From Bacilli bacterium (GTDB lineage: Bacteria; Bacillota_I; Bacilli_A; ML615J-28; CAG-313): a stretch of 48,892 nt of DNA. The stretch's first letter is position 1, and each line of letters opens with the position of its first letter. The position numbers were made by a program, and so were the translations under genes. Location: positions 1 to 48,892 of the forward strand of contig JAFVWY010000003.1 in assembly GCA_017501465.1 (NCBI GenBank), in the 5' to 3' direction. Positions 33,788-42,082 of the stretch are shown one piece after another. Under the pieces are notes generated by a model, which ran no database searches, had not been told where the DNA came from, and saw only the letters and a list, made by a program, of their open reading frames with translations.

Positions 33788-34351
33788 TTATTGCACAAAT
33801 GGAAGAATAACATATCTAATACAAGTAATTACACTAGATATTAAAAGACTCGCCCAAAATACTAAAGATAAATAAAAGTAAACTTTTTTTGTTTCAGCTT
33901 TTTTAAAGAAGAAATTAGGTATAACATTTAATAATAATAACGCAGCAGGTAATATTAAGAATGCACAAACAATAACAATAATTTGACTAGTAGTTCCCAT
34001 ACTAGCAACTTGTTCCATATATATAAACTTAATCATAATATTTACATCGATTGCTTGGAATAAAGGATAGAAACTTAAAACTATTAATATAAACATATAA
34101 GGCCAAATCCAAAAAGCAGCCCTATTAATTAAGTTATCGTTTTCTACTTTTTCATGATAATGATTTTTTTGTAAATATTTATCAATTTCTTCAAGTTTAT
34201 TTTGAATAGAAAGATACTCTTGATTAAATTCTTCTGATGAAGTTGATTCATCATTTTCAAAAATCATTTTATTACATTCATCTATTTTTTTTAATAATTC
34301 TTCTTGTAACTCTAATGCTTCTTCAATTGAAGTGAATTTTAAATCTTCCAT
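33788..34351 (-). CDS. Unrecognised membrane protein with N-terminal coiled coil
   Basis: Protein of 187 residues. Residues 1-65 are acidic and helical (EEALELQEELLKKIDECNKM; QNKLEEIDKYLQKN), probably a cytoplasmic coiled coil. Three hydrophobic segments follow (WIWPYMFILIVLSFYPLFQA, IIVIVCAFLILPAALLLL, VYFYLSLVFWASLLISSV). GAGGAGG is upstream of the ATG at 34351. It begins a three-gene unit with the SpoU and YczE-type genes. No family recognised. Confidence 0.65.
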   Translation of the reverse strand: MEDLKFTSIEEALELQEELLKKIDECNKMIFENDESTSSEEFNQEYLSIQNKLEEIDKYLQKNHYHEKVENDNLINRAAFWIWPYMFILIVLSFYPLFQAIDVNIMIKFIYMEQVASMGTTSQIIVIVCAFLILPAALLLLNVIPNFFFKKAETKKVYFYLSLVFWASLLISSVITCIRYVILPFVQ

Positions 34352-34407
34352 TTTAATCCTCCTCGAATATGTATATAATATCATAAACTACTGATTTTGT
34401 AAAGAAA

Positions 34408-34432
34408 AAAAGCACTTTGAATCAGTGCTTTT
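34408..34432 (-). terminator. Terminator of the SASP gene
   Basis: AAAAGCACT, loop, AGTGCTTTT just after the SASP stop, followed on the minus strand by TTTTTTC. Confidence 0.75.
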
Positions 34433-34447
34433 ATTAATTAAAATTCA

Positions 34448-34663
34448 CTATTTTGAATTTTGTTTTGATTTAGCCATTGAAACTAAACGTTTTGTCATTT
34501 CACCACCAACAGATCCGTTTTGACGTGCAGTAGCATCAGGACCTAGGTTAACGCCTAATTCATTAGCAATTTCATACTTCATATTAGCTTCTTTATTTAC
34601 AGTTTTTGTAGTAGAAGCTTTTTGTGTTGTTTTTTTACTTTTAGAAGTAGAAGAACTATTCAT
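34448..34663 (-). CDS. Alpha/beta-type small acid-soluble spore protein
   Basis: Protein of 71 residues. Residues about 28-66 match alpha/beta [24 protein letters not shown] then [17 protein letters not shown], with the conserved E-I-A site attacked by the GPR protease and the two DNA-binding helices. These proteins coat spore DNA and protect it from UV and heat. The usual N-terminal Ala-rich segment with LLVPGA is replaced by a Ser/Thr/Lys-rich tail. Start at 34663 with GGAGGTG upstream. Expected to be SigG-controlled, but no convincing promoter match was found. Confidence 0.93.
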   Translation of the reverse strand: MNSSSTSKSKKTTQKASTTKTVNKEANMKYEIANELGVNLGPDATARQNGSVGGEMTKRLVSMAKSKQNSK

Positions 34664-34731
34664 GGTTTGCACCTCCATTCATATATATTGTTTACACATA
34701 TATAAAATATATAAATGGAAATATTATCCAA

Positions 34732-35946
34732 TTAGAAGAAATCTTCTTCATCTTTAATAACTTGATAGTTCTTATCGCTAGTTAAAACAATATGTTCAAT
34801 ATTTGAAATAGCCTCATCAATTAACTCTTCATAATTAATCTTATTTTCTAAGCTTTTCGCAACATCTAAACGTGGTTTTATTTGAGGATGTTTTGGAACA
34901 AATACCGTACAACAATCTTCGTAAGGTTTAATTGAAATTTCATAAGTACCATATTTATAGGCTTTTTCAATAATATCTTTTTTATCTAAAGTAGCAAGTG
35001 GACGAATAATTGGCATATTAGTAACTTCATTAATAACAGAGATACTTTCTAAAGTTTGACTAGCAACTTGACCAATATTTTCGCCATTGACTATGACTAA
35101 AGCTTTTTGATTTTGTGCTACTTTTTCTGCAATACGATACATCATTCTTCTCATAATAGTAATTCCATAATCATCTCTTATGTTTTGATATATTGCATCT
35201 TGAATTTTTGTAAATGGTACAACGTGTAAGAGAATTCTTGCATCTTTTTTATAATTAGTAACTACTTGTAATAAATCTACTACTTTTTGTAGTGCCATAT
35301 CTGATGTATATGGAGGAGACGCATAATGAATGGCTTCAATATCCATTCCTCTTTTAACCACTTCAATTCCAGCAATTACACTATCAATACCACCACTTAT
35401 CATCAACATTGCTTTACCTAGAGTTTGACTTGGTAATCCGCCTAAACCAAGAGTTGAATCAGTATATATAAAACTTCCTTCTTTTCTAACATCAACATTA
35501 ATAGTAATATCTGGATGATGAACATCAGCTTTTAAATTTTCAATATTCTTAAATAAATGTCTAGAAATTTCTTTTGTAATCTCTAATGAAGTCATTGGAA
35601 ATAGTTTATCTGCTCGATTAGTTTCAACTTTAAAAGTTTTATTTTGATAATCCATTTGACTTAATACATCCAATGCTAATGATTTGATTTGTTCAATATC
35701 TGAATCACATCTTTTTACTTTACTAAAAGAATAAATGCCGGGAATCATTTTAAGTTTATCTTCAACTAATTTAGCATCTGTTCCATTTAAGATACAGTAG
35801 AATCTCATATAATCAGATTCAAAAGTAACATTAGGAAAACACTTTAAGGCATTCTTAATATGAGTATTAACTGATTTAATAAATTGATTACGATTAGCTT
35901 TTTTTAAACTTAATTCGCCATATCTAATTAAAATATGATTATACAT
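34732..35946 (-). CDS. thiI: tRNA 4-thiouridine synthase ThiI
   Basis: Protein of 404 residues: N-terminal ferredoxin-like and THUMP domains (residues 1-165) and a PP-loop ATPase (MLMISGGIDSVIAG near residue 180). A C-terminal rhodanese domain is lacking, as in most Firmicutes. It makes s4U8 in tRNA, accepting persulfide sulfur from the cysteine desulfurase encoded 9 bp upstream. The cysteine pair in KPYEDCCTVFVPKHP is the conserved CC site near the end. Confidence 0.96.
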   Translation of the reverse strand: MYNHILIRYGELSLKKANRNQFIKSVNTHIKNALKCFPNVTFESDYMRFYCILNGTDAKLVEDKLKMIPGIYSFSKVKRCDSDIEQIKSLALDVLSQMDYQNKTFKVETNRADKLFPMTSLEITKEISRHLFKNIENLKADVHHPDITINVDVRKEGSFIYTDSTLGLGGLPSQTLGKAMLMISGGIDSVIAGIEVVKRGMDIEAIHYASPPYTSDMALQKVVDLLQVVTNYKKDARILLHVVPFTKIQDAIYQNIRDDYGITIMRRMMYRIAEKVAQNQKALVIVNGENIGQVASQTLESISVINEVTNMPIIRPLATLDKKDIIEKAYKYGTYEISIKPYEDCCTVFVPKHPQIKPRLDVAKSLENKINYEELIDEAISNIEHIVLTSDKNYQVIKDEEDFF

Positions 35947-35955
35947 AAAACATAC

Positions 35956-37080
35956 CTACTTTGTTATATAATTTCTTAGTTCATCAACAAGAATATCAAT
36001 TTCTTCAAAAGTATTTAAATGAGATAAACTTATTCTAATACTAGTAGTTGATAATAATTGATCGTTTGTGATAGCATAGATGGTTTTTTCTGGTTTTTTA
36101 GTTTTAGATCCACATGCAGAACCAATTGAAACATATATTTCTTTTTGTTCTAAATAATGCATTATAGTTTCTGCATTAAACTCCTTAATACTAATATTAA
36201 ATATAAATGGACTGGCATATTTTGTATTTGTATTAATTGCTATTTGATCTATTTCTTTTATCTTATTCTCTAAATATTTATTTAATTCTAAAACTTTATT
36301 AAAATGTTCACTTTGATATTTAACAGCATTTTGAATTGTTTTTGCACAAGTAACACTTGATGCTAAATCAATAGTACCAGGTTTAATGCCTAATTGTTGA
36401 TTAGCTCCTACTAAATGATTAGTAAGATTAATCTTATTATTATAAATTAACGCTCCACTTCCTTTAATTCCTTCTAGTTTATGAGAACTCATTGTGAATA
36501 AATCAATTTCATTAAAATTAAAATCTGGTTTAATTTTCCCTAAACCTTGAACACTATCAACATGTAATTTACATCTTGGATAATCTTTCAATATTTTAAC
36601 TATTTCTTTGATTGGTTGAATTGATCCAATAATATTATTAACCCACATAATAGAAACTAAGATGGTATCTTTATTTAAACTACTTTTTAGTTGTTCTAAG
36701 TCAACAATACCAAATTCGTTTACATCTAGATAAATAACATCAAATCCTATTTCTTCTAATCTTTTAAAAACATTATAAACAGATGGATGTTCAATTTTAG
36801 ATGTGATTATTCTCTTAGTATCTTTTAAATAATTATTACAAATACCAAATATTGCAAGATTGTTAGCTTCTGTAGCACCTGATGTAAAAATAACATTATG
36901 ATTAGCTACACCTAAACTTTCTTTTACAATATTTTGAGATTTAATTAATAGGTTATTAGCTTTTAATGCCACATTGTATGCACTACTTGGATTATACCAA
37001 TATTCACTAGATACTTTATTGTATAATTCCAGTATTTCTTTTGTAGGCTTAGTTGTTGCAGTTGAATCAAAGTAAATCAT
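35956..37080 (-). CDS. Cysteine desulfurase (NifS/NifZ type)
   Basis: PLP enzyme of 374 residues that takes sulfur from cysteine as an enzyme persulfide. PLP-binding lysine in SSHKLEGIKGSG, N-terminal FDSTATTKP, and the catalytic cysteine in SIGSACGSKTKKP. It is followed by thiI, as in the Bacillus nifZ-thiI pair, so sulfur transfer to tRNA thiolation is its likely task. Divergent from the TSCPD gene, sharing a promoter element. Confidence 0.93.
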   Translation of the reverse strand: MIYFDSTATTKPTKEILELYNKVSSEYWYNPSSAYNVALKANNLLIKSQNIVKESLGVANHNVIFTSGATEANNLAIFGICNNYLKDTKRIITSKIEHPSVYNVFKRLEEIGFDVIYLDVNEFGIVDLEQLKSSLNKDTILVSIMWVNNIIGSIQPIKEIVKILKDYPRCKLHVDSVQGLGKIKPDFNFNEIDLFTMSSHKLEGIKGSGALIYNNKINLTNHLVGANQQLGIKPGTIDLASSVTCAKTIQNAVKYQSEHFNKVLELNKYLENKIKEIDQIAINTNTKYASPFIFNISIKEFNAETIMHYLEQKEIYVSIGSACGSKTKKPEKTIYAITNDQLLSTTSIRISLSHLNTFEEIDILVDELRNYITK

Positions 37081-37100
37081 AGTCCACCTCTATTTATATA

Positions 37101-37129
37101 ATTATATCTAAAAAGCATTAATTTTGCAA
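37101..37129 (-). promoter_or_regulatory. Promoter of the desulfurase-thiI operon
   Basis: On the minus strand TTGCAA (37124-37129), 17-bp spacer, TATAAT (37101-37106). The -35 hexamer is palindromic and is also the -35 of the opposite promoter. Confidence 0.7.
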
Positions 37130-37152
37130 ATATAATTAAAAAATTATATAAT
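37124..37152 (+). promoter_or_regulatory. Promoter of the TSCPD gene, sharing its -35 with the opposite promoter
   Basis: TTGCAA (37124-37129), 17-bp spacer, TATAAT (37147-37152); the ATG at 37183 has GAGGTG upstream. Confidence 0.7.
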
Positions 37153-37182
37153 GAAATTACAAAAATATAAAGAGGTGAATAC

Positions 37183-37437
37183 ATGAAACATTTTGAATAC
37201 CTTCCATCTCCTATGGTATGCTGTAAAAAAATTGCTTTTGATATTGATGATGAAAAAAGAATTTATAACTTAGTATTTACAGGTGGATGTAATGGGAATT
37301 TAAAAGCAATTGCCAAACTTTGTGAAGGTCAACAAGCTGAACAAATTATTGTCTTATTACAAGGAAATACTTGCGGGATGAGAAATACAAGTTGTGCAGA
37401 CCAATTAACAAAAGCAATTAGTTCTGCTTTAAATTAA
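37183..37437 (+). CDS. TSCPD-domain protein (TIGR03905-like)
   Basis: Protein of 84 residues with cysteines in MVCCKKIAF, TGGCNGNL, KLCEGQQA, GNTCGMRNTSCADQL. The last segment is the TSCPD motif also found at the ribonucleotide reductase C-terminus. The stand-alone family is uncharacterised and often metal-linked by its cysteines. It is read with the next gene (1 bp gap). Confidence 0.8.
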   Translation: MKHFEYLPSPMVCCKKIAFDIDDEKRIYNLVFTGGCNGNLKAIAKLCEGQQAEQIIVLLQGNTCGMRNTSCADQLTKAISSALN

Positions 37438-37438
37438 T

Positions 37439-38155
37439 ATGGAAACTAAACAAATTATTGATTTAGTTAATAATGACTTATCAATTAAAGAATCGATTGG
37501 AACTAGAAAAGAAAAAACTATTCATCAGTTTTTAAAATACTTTATATCAAACAATTCTAAGAATCATGAAGTTCATATTGATAAAAATATTGTTGATGTT
37601 TTAATCGATAATCATATATATGAAATTCAAACCAAAGGCTTTAATAATCTAAGAATTAAACTTGAAAAACTACTTCCTAATTATTTAGTGACAATTGTAT
37701 ATCCAGTTGTCTATACTAAACTAATTTATAAAGTAGATAAAAATGGTGAAGTGGTTGATATTAGGAAATCTCCTAAAAAAACTCATCCATTATCTATAGG
37801 TGAAGAACTATATAAAATTAAAAGTTTTTTAAAACATCCAAATCTTTCTTTTAAAATAGTAGTGTTTGATGTGGAAGAATATGATACTACCAGAGTTAAT
37901 AGAAGAAAACAAACTAGGCTTTCTAAAATTGATCAATATCCAAAAAAAATACTTAGTATTTATGATATTAATAACGTTTTGGATTGGCAACAACTAATTC
38001 CTGATATGAAAGATTTTTCAACAAAGGATTTTATGAAAGAAACTAAACTTTCTTTGAAAAAAGCTTCCCACGCATTAAATGTTTTAAGATACTTAGAAGT
38101 TATTTGGGTAACTAATAAAAAAGGTAATGCCTTTATTCATAACATAAAAAAATAG
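37439..38155 (+). CDS. Unnamed protein with possible PD-(D/E)XK nuclease core and C-terminal wHTH
   Basis: Protein of 238 residues. Residues about 40-75 (HEVHIDKNIVDVLIDNHIYE then IQTKGF) show the D...ExQ(T)K pattern on adjacent strands typical of PD-(D/E)XK nuclease-fold proteins. Residues about 190-235 resemble a winged helix (STKDFMKETKLSLKKASHALN then RYLEVI). A basic middle segment (TTRVNRRKQTRLSKIDQYPK) could bind nucleic acid. No named family was recognised; nuclease activity is an inference from one motif. The start has almost no untranslated gap after the TSCPD gene. Confidence 0.6.
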   Translation: METKQIIDLVNNDLSIKESIGTRKEKTIHQFLKYFISNNSKNHEVHIDKNIVDVLIDNHIYEIQTKGFNNLRIKLEKLLPNYLVTIVYPVVYTKLIYKVDKNGEVVDIRKSPKKTHPLSIGEELYKIKSFLKHPNLSFKIVVFDVEEYDTTRVNRRKQTRLSKIDQYPKKILSIYDINNVLDWQQLIPDMKDFSTKDFMKETKLSLKKASHALNVLRYLEVIWVTNKKGNAFIHNIKK

Positions 38156-38180
38156 TCTATACTTTTGTATAGACTATTTT
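38150..38180. terminator. Bidirectional terminator at the TSCPD operon end
   Basis: AAATAGTCTATAC, TTTT loop, GTATAGACTATTT covering the stop of the plus-strand gene and ending before the convergent minus-strand gene. Confidence 0.85.
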
Positions 38181-38182
38181 TA

Positions 38183-38656
38183 TTATTTTAAAGCATCAAT
38201 TAATGAGATAATACCTTCAATAATTACTAATACGCCAAATACGATAAATGCCCAATCAAGACCATTACCGAAAATAACGAATAAACCAGCAACTACTGAT
38301 AAAACAGGTACAGCCCAAACCATGATAGTTTTTACTAAGTTTTCTGCCTTTTTGTTTGATTTAACGATGTCAAGTATTTGTACAACACCACTTAACACGA
38401 TAAGAACACCAAGAATAATTACAGCAACTTGAGTAACTAACCATGCTAATAAAACAGCAACAGCACCGATAGCAATTTTAATAATAGCAGTTGTTAAATC
38501 TTTCTTTTGAACAATTTCTATTATACCCATTACTATTAGGTAAACTCCAAATACTGTGATAGCAATACTTATTACACCTGTTTTCCAGATAATTAATAAG
38601 GCACCTAAAACAATAGTAATTAAAGCTTGTAATAATTTGTTTCCTTGTAATTTCAT
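38183..38656 (-). CDS. DUF308/HdeD-like membrane protein
   Basis: Protein of 157 residues with about six short transmembrane helices arranged as repeated hairpins (for example LITIVLGALLIIWKTGVISIAI; VAVIILGVLIVLSGVVQIL; VVAGLFVIFGNGLDWAFIVFG). The repeated hairpins and Gly-rich turns are typical of the DUF308 family (HdeD in E. coli). Function unknown. AGGAGGC precedes the ATG. Confidence 0.75.
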   Translation of the reverse strand: MKLQGNKLLQALITIVLGALLIIWKTGVISIAITVFGVYLIVMGIIEIVQKKDLTTAIIKIAIGAVAVLLAWLVTQVAVIILGVLIVLSGVVQILDIVKSNKKAENLVKTIMVWAVPVLSVVAGLFVIFGNGLDWAFIVFGVLVIIEGIISLIDALK

Positions 38657-38692
38657 GACTTGCCTCCTTTCACAATATTTCTATTTCCAAAA

Positions 38693-39520
38693 TTACTTTT
38701 TACCAAGTTTTTTCATAATGAATGAATAAATAGCTGCAATAATAAAGAATGTTAAATTCACTAAAACAATTGATGCAGCACTTGAATATCTAGAGAATAA
38801 TAAGAATGCAATTAAAAAAGATAAGATAGAAATTATAATTGATGATACTACCACTTTTTTAAAGTTATTAAATAATCGCATTGATGTTAAAGCAGGAAAA
38901 ATAATTAGACTAGAAATTAATAATGTTCCCATTACCTTTATTCCAATTACAACAATTATAGCTGTACTAAGGGCAAAAATCATATTATAAAGTCTAGTAT
39001 TCATTCCACTTGCTTTAGCAAAGTTTTCATCAAATGTAACTGCAAATATTCTATTATATGTAAATAAGAACAAGATAATGATTGTTAACGAAATTGGAAC
39101 AATATAACCAAGTTCTGTAATAGTCGCTGTTGTAATACTTCCAAACATATAGCTATTAATATCAGATGAGAAACCATCAGATAAATTTCCCGCTAAAAAT
39201 CCAATTGCAAGTGCACTAGAAGAAATCAATCCAATAGCTGCATCAGTATGAGTTTTTTTGTTTTCACCAAGTCTAATTAATATATATGCTGCAACAACAA
39301 CAATAGGAAGAGAAATATATAACGGTTCTGTTCCAATTGCTAATGCAACTGCTGTAGCACCAAAACCAACATGTGATAAACCATCACCAATCATTGAGTA
39401 TTGTTTTAAAACTAAAACAACCCCAAGCATTGCTGCTGTAATAGAAAGTAGTAAACCAACAATTAGTGGAATTTTCATATATGTAATTATGTCAGAGATA
39501 TAAGATAAAGTATTAAGCAT
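38693..39520 (-). CDS. znuB: Zinc/manganese ABC transporter permease
   Basis: Integral membrane protein of 275 residues with about eight helices of the ABC-3 family (GDGLSHVGFGATAVALAIG; ALSTAIIVVIGIKVMGTLLIS). Partner of the ATPase and His-rich binding protein encoded upstream; start overlaps the ATPase gene by 8 nt. Metal specificity is set by the binding protein, here most likely zinc. Confidence 0.88.
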   Translation of the reverse strand: MLNTLSYISDIITYMKIPLIVGLLLSITAAMLGVVLVLKQYSMIGDGLSHVGFGATAVALAIGTEPLYISLPIVVVAAYILIRLGENKKTHTDAAIGLISSSALAIGFLAGNLSDGFSSDINSYMFGSITTATITELGYIVPISLTIIILFLFTYNRIFAVTFDENFAKASGMNTRLYNMIFALSTAIIVVIGIKVMGTLLISSLIIFPALTSMRLFNNFKKVVVSSIIISILSFLIAFLLFSRYSSAASIVLVNLTFFIIAAIYSFIMKKLGKK

Positions 39521-40220
39521 GATCTTTACCTCCTTGATAACTCTTAGAAAAATCTGATTCTAAATATTCACTAGGTGTACCAACAAATGATTCATTGTGA
39601 CCTAAATATATTACTTTATTAATATATTTCATCGCAATTGAAATATTGTGGGTAATCATCACAATTGTTACATCTTCTTCTTTATTAATTTTTGATAAAA
39701 TATCATAAAGTTTTTTAGAAGCTTCCATATCTAAACCTTGAAGTGGTTCATCTAAAAATAACAACTTATCAGTAGAACATAATGCTCTTGCAATTAAAGT
39801 CTTTTGTTGTTCGCCGCCACTAAGTCTTTTAAATGGTTTATTCTTTAAATGAGTAATACCTAAATACTCCATATACTTATTAGCAAGCTCTTTCTCTTTT
39901 TTAGTATAGAATAATTTACCATTCATTCTACCAATACAACCGCTTATTACTATTTCATAAACAGTTGCTGGAAAGTTTTCTTTTACTTGTAAATCTTGTG
40001 TTAAGTAACCAATTGATGATTTTTTCAATTCAATATCAAATAATATTTTACCGCCTAAAGAAGGAATAAGTTTTAATAATGTTTTAATTAAAGTAGATTT
40101 ACCAGTACCATTATTACCAATGATACAAATAAAATCTCCACTATAAATTGATAAATCTAAAGTATTTAAAACATGATTACGATGTCCTATTTTTAAATTA
40201 CTACATTCGATTAGTTTCAT
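39513..40220 (-). CDS. znuC: Zinc ABC transporter ATP-binding protein
   Basis: ABC ATPase of 235 residues: Walker A IIGNNGTGKSTL, Q-loop LTQDLQV, signature LSGGEQQKTLIARAL, Walker B LLFLDEPLQGLD, switch His in VMITHN. Middle gene of znuA-znuC-znuB with overlaps on both sides. Confidence 0.92.
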   Translation of the reverse strand: MKLIECSNLKIGHRNHVLNTLDLSIYSGDFICIIGNNGTGKSTLIKTLLKLIPSLGGKILFDIELKKSSIGYLTQDLQVKENFPATVYEIVISGCIGRMNGKLFYTKKEKELANKYMEYLGITHLKNKPFKRLSGGEQQKTLIARALCSTDKLLFLDEPLQGLDMEASKKLYDILSKINKEEDVTIVMITHNISIAMKYINKVIYLGHNESFVGTPSEYLESDFSKSYQGGKDHA

Positions 40221-41125
40221 TTGTTAATCTCCTTTCTTAAGGCATTAATGTTATTTCGCATTATTTCTAATAAAGTTATTCCTTTTTCAAAATCACTACT
40301 AGATACATTATGACCAGAATGTAACACTTCTAATTGAATATCAGTATTTAAGACTAATCTTTCAGCAACACTAGTAGATACTAACTCTTTAATAAAAACA
40401 TGTGATACATTCGATTCAATAATTGTCTTATGCATACTAATTATATCATCAATAGATGGTTCAATTTCCGTTGCACAAGTCTCATAAATCGATTCAAATT
40501 TTAAATCAAAATGATGAAATAAATAAAACATTGCAAATGGTGTTCCAAAATAGAAAGTAGTGTTTTGAGCTTCAATACTAACTTCATTCATTTCAATAAT
40601 AATTTTATCTAACTCTTCAATATATCTATTTTTATTATTAATAAAAACATCTTGATGAGTTGGATCTATTTCAATTAATGCATTACAAATATCTTCTACC
40701 ATATATTTTACATATATAGGGCTTGTCCATATATGTGGATCATGATCATGTTCTCCATGATGAGTATGATGTTCTTCTTTTTCTTGAACTTTTTCTAAAT
40801 GAATATTTGGATTATTTGATAATTCCAAAGTAATTCCATCATCTTTTAAACCAGGAGCCCATTGTTCTAAAGAAGGTGTTGTATATATAAATAAATCACA
40901 TTTCTTAATATTTAAAATATCATCAACAGATGGATCATAACTATGAGTATCAACACCAGGAGGAATTACTAAATAAACATCTAAGTAATCTTCTGCGATC
41001 CATTTAACGATATCATATTGAGGGAAAATAGTAACTACAACATCAGCATCAGTATTAGTAGTATATTTACACCCAGAAAGCATAAACAAAATACATAAAA
41101 TTAATAATGATAAATACTTACGCAT
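40217..41125 (-). CDS. znuA: Zinc-binding lipoprotein of the ABC importer
   Basis: Protein of 302 residues, family SBP_bac_9 (ZnuA/AdcA). Lipoprotein signal with lipobox LSGC (Cys about 19), so it is anchored outside the membrane. Metal ligands His in GVDTHSYDP, the histidine-rich loop EEHHTHHGEHDHDPH near residue 120-135, and the following HIWTSP. The His loop marks zinc rather than manganese proteins. AGGAGGTG before the ATG; first gene of the importer operon. Confidence 0.92.
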   Translation of the reverse strand: MRKYLSLLILCILFMLSGCKYTTNTDADVVVTIFPQYDIVKWIAEDYLDVYLVIPPGVDTHSYDPSVDDILNIKKCDLFIYTTPSLEQWAPGLKDDGITLELSNNPNIHLEKVQEKEEHHTHHGEHDHDPHIWTSPIYVKYMVEDICNALIEIDPTHQDVFINNKNRYIEELDKIIIEMNEVSIEAQNTTFYFGTPFAMFYLFHHFDLKFESIYETCATEIEPSIDDIISMHKTIIESNVSHVFIKELVSTSVAERLVLNTDIQLEVLHSGHNVSSSDFEKGITLLEIMRNNINALRKEINK

Positions 41126-41146
41126 ATTTTCACCTCCTATAATATT

Positions 41147-41165
41147 ATTATACCAAATTATACCA
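41147..41165 (-). repeat. Tandem TGGTATAAT in the znuA promoter
   Basis: ATTATACCA at 41147-41155 and 41157-41165; on the minus strand two copies of TGGTATAAT ten bp apart. Each is an extended -10 element. No clear -35 or Zur/AdcR palindrome was seen. Confidence 0.45.
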
Positions 41166-41203
41166 TTTTTTAAAAAGAAAAAGTAAATATTTTTTTAAAA
41201 GAA

Positions 41204-41226
41204 AAAAAGCTCTTTGAGAGCTTTTT
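41204..41226 (-). terminator. Terminator of the DegV operon
   Basis: AAAAAGCTCT, TTG loop, AGAGCTTTTT overlapping the degV stop codon, followed on the minus strand by T-rich sequence. Confidence 0.75.
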
Positions 41227-42082
41227 ATTTTTCTATATATAAAATACCAATACAACCTTGTCCACAATGGCTAGAAATTACACATCCAGCTCTTGTAATA
41301 AATAGATTCTTAATCTTTTCTTTAACTGGAGCTAATAAATTTAAAATAAAATCTTTACTATCATATGCTTCAGAATGAGTAACAAAAACAAATTCATCAT
41401 CCATTTTATTAAATTTATCTAGGTAATCATGGACCATTTGTGATAAAGCTTTTTTCATAGCACCAATTGTCTTTTTTGCTACTCGCATAGACTTTTCAAA
41501 AACTTCAATTTGAATACGAAGTTTTAAAATATTACCAATGAACTTAACAACACCGCTACATCTACCACCTTTATGTAGATAGTCTAGAGTTTCTACAACA
41601 AATTGTGATCTAACTTTTGGCACTAAACTTTCCATTAATTCTTTAATTTCCTTGGCGGATTTACCTTCTTCTTTTGCCTTACAAGCCTTTAATAAAAGTA
41701 AACCAATACCTGTAGATAAGTTACCACTATCTATAACAAATATACGATCTCCTTCTTCATCAATCATACTTGCAGCAGTTAATGCATTATTATATGTTAC
41801 TGACATTGTAGAAGAAATACCAGTATAAATAATATCATAACCTTCTTCATAATATGGAGTAAAAAAGTTTATAAAATCACCAACAGATGTTGCTGCAGTT
41901 TTTGGGATTGATTTTTTTTCATCAACAAGTTTATACATTTCTGGAGTAGTAATATCAATACCATCTTTATATTCTACACCATCAACATTTATATATAGGG
42001 GAACAACCTTAATATCATATTGTTCTAGAATTTCTTTTTCTAAATCACAAGTACTATCAGATGTGATTACTATTTTTCTCAT
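41225..42082 (-). CDS. DegV-family fatty-acid-binding protein
   Basis: Protein of 285 residues with the DegV hallmarks: ITSDSTCDLEKE at the start, PKTAATSVGDFINFF, and ISSTMSVTYNNALTAA. DegV/FakB proteins bind a fatty acid and present it to a kinase (FakA); the partner is not in the window. The start directly abuts the TPR gene stop (shared base). Confidence 0.88.
   Translation of the reverse strand: MRKIVITSDSTCDLEKEILEQYDIKVVPLYINVDGVEYKDGIDITTPEMYKLVDEKKSIPKTAATSVGDFINFFTPYYEEGYDIIYTGISSTMSVTYNNALTAASMIDEEGDRIFVIDSGNLSTGIGLLLLKACKAKEEGKSAKEIKELMESLVPKVRSQFVVETLDYLHKGGRCSGVVKFIGNILKLRIQIEVFEKSMRVAKKTIGAMKKALSQMVHDYLDKFNKMDDEFVFVTHSEAYDSKDFILNLLAPVKEKIKNLFITRAGCVISSHCGQGCIGILYIEK

Noticed and set aside
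34664-34731. SigG promoter for the SASP gene
   Set aside because: The AT-rich stretch offers several partial matches but none with both boxes at the right spacing.
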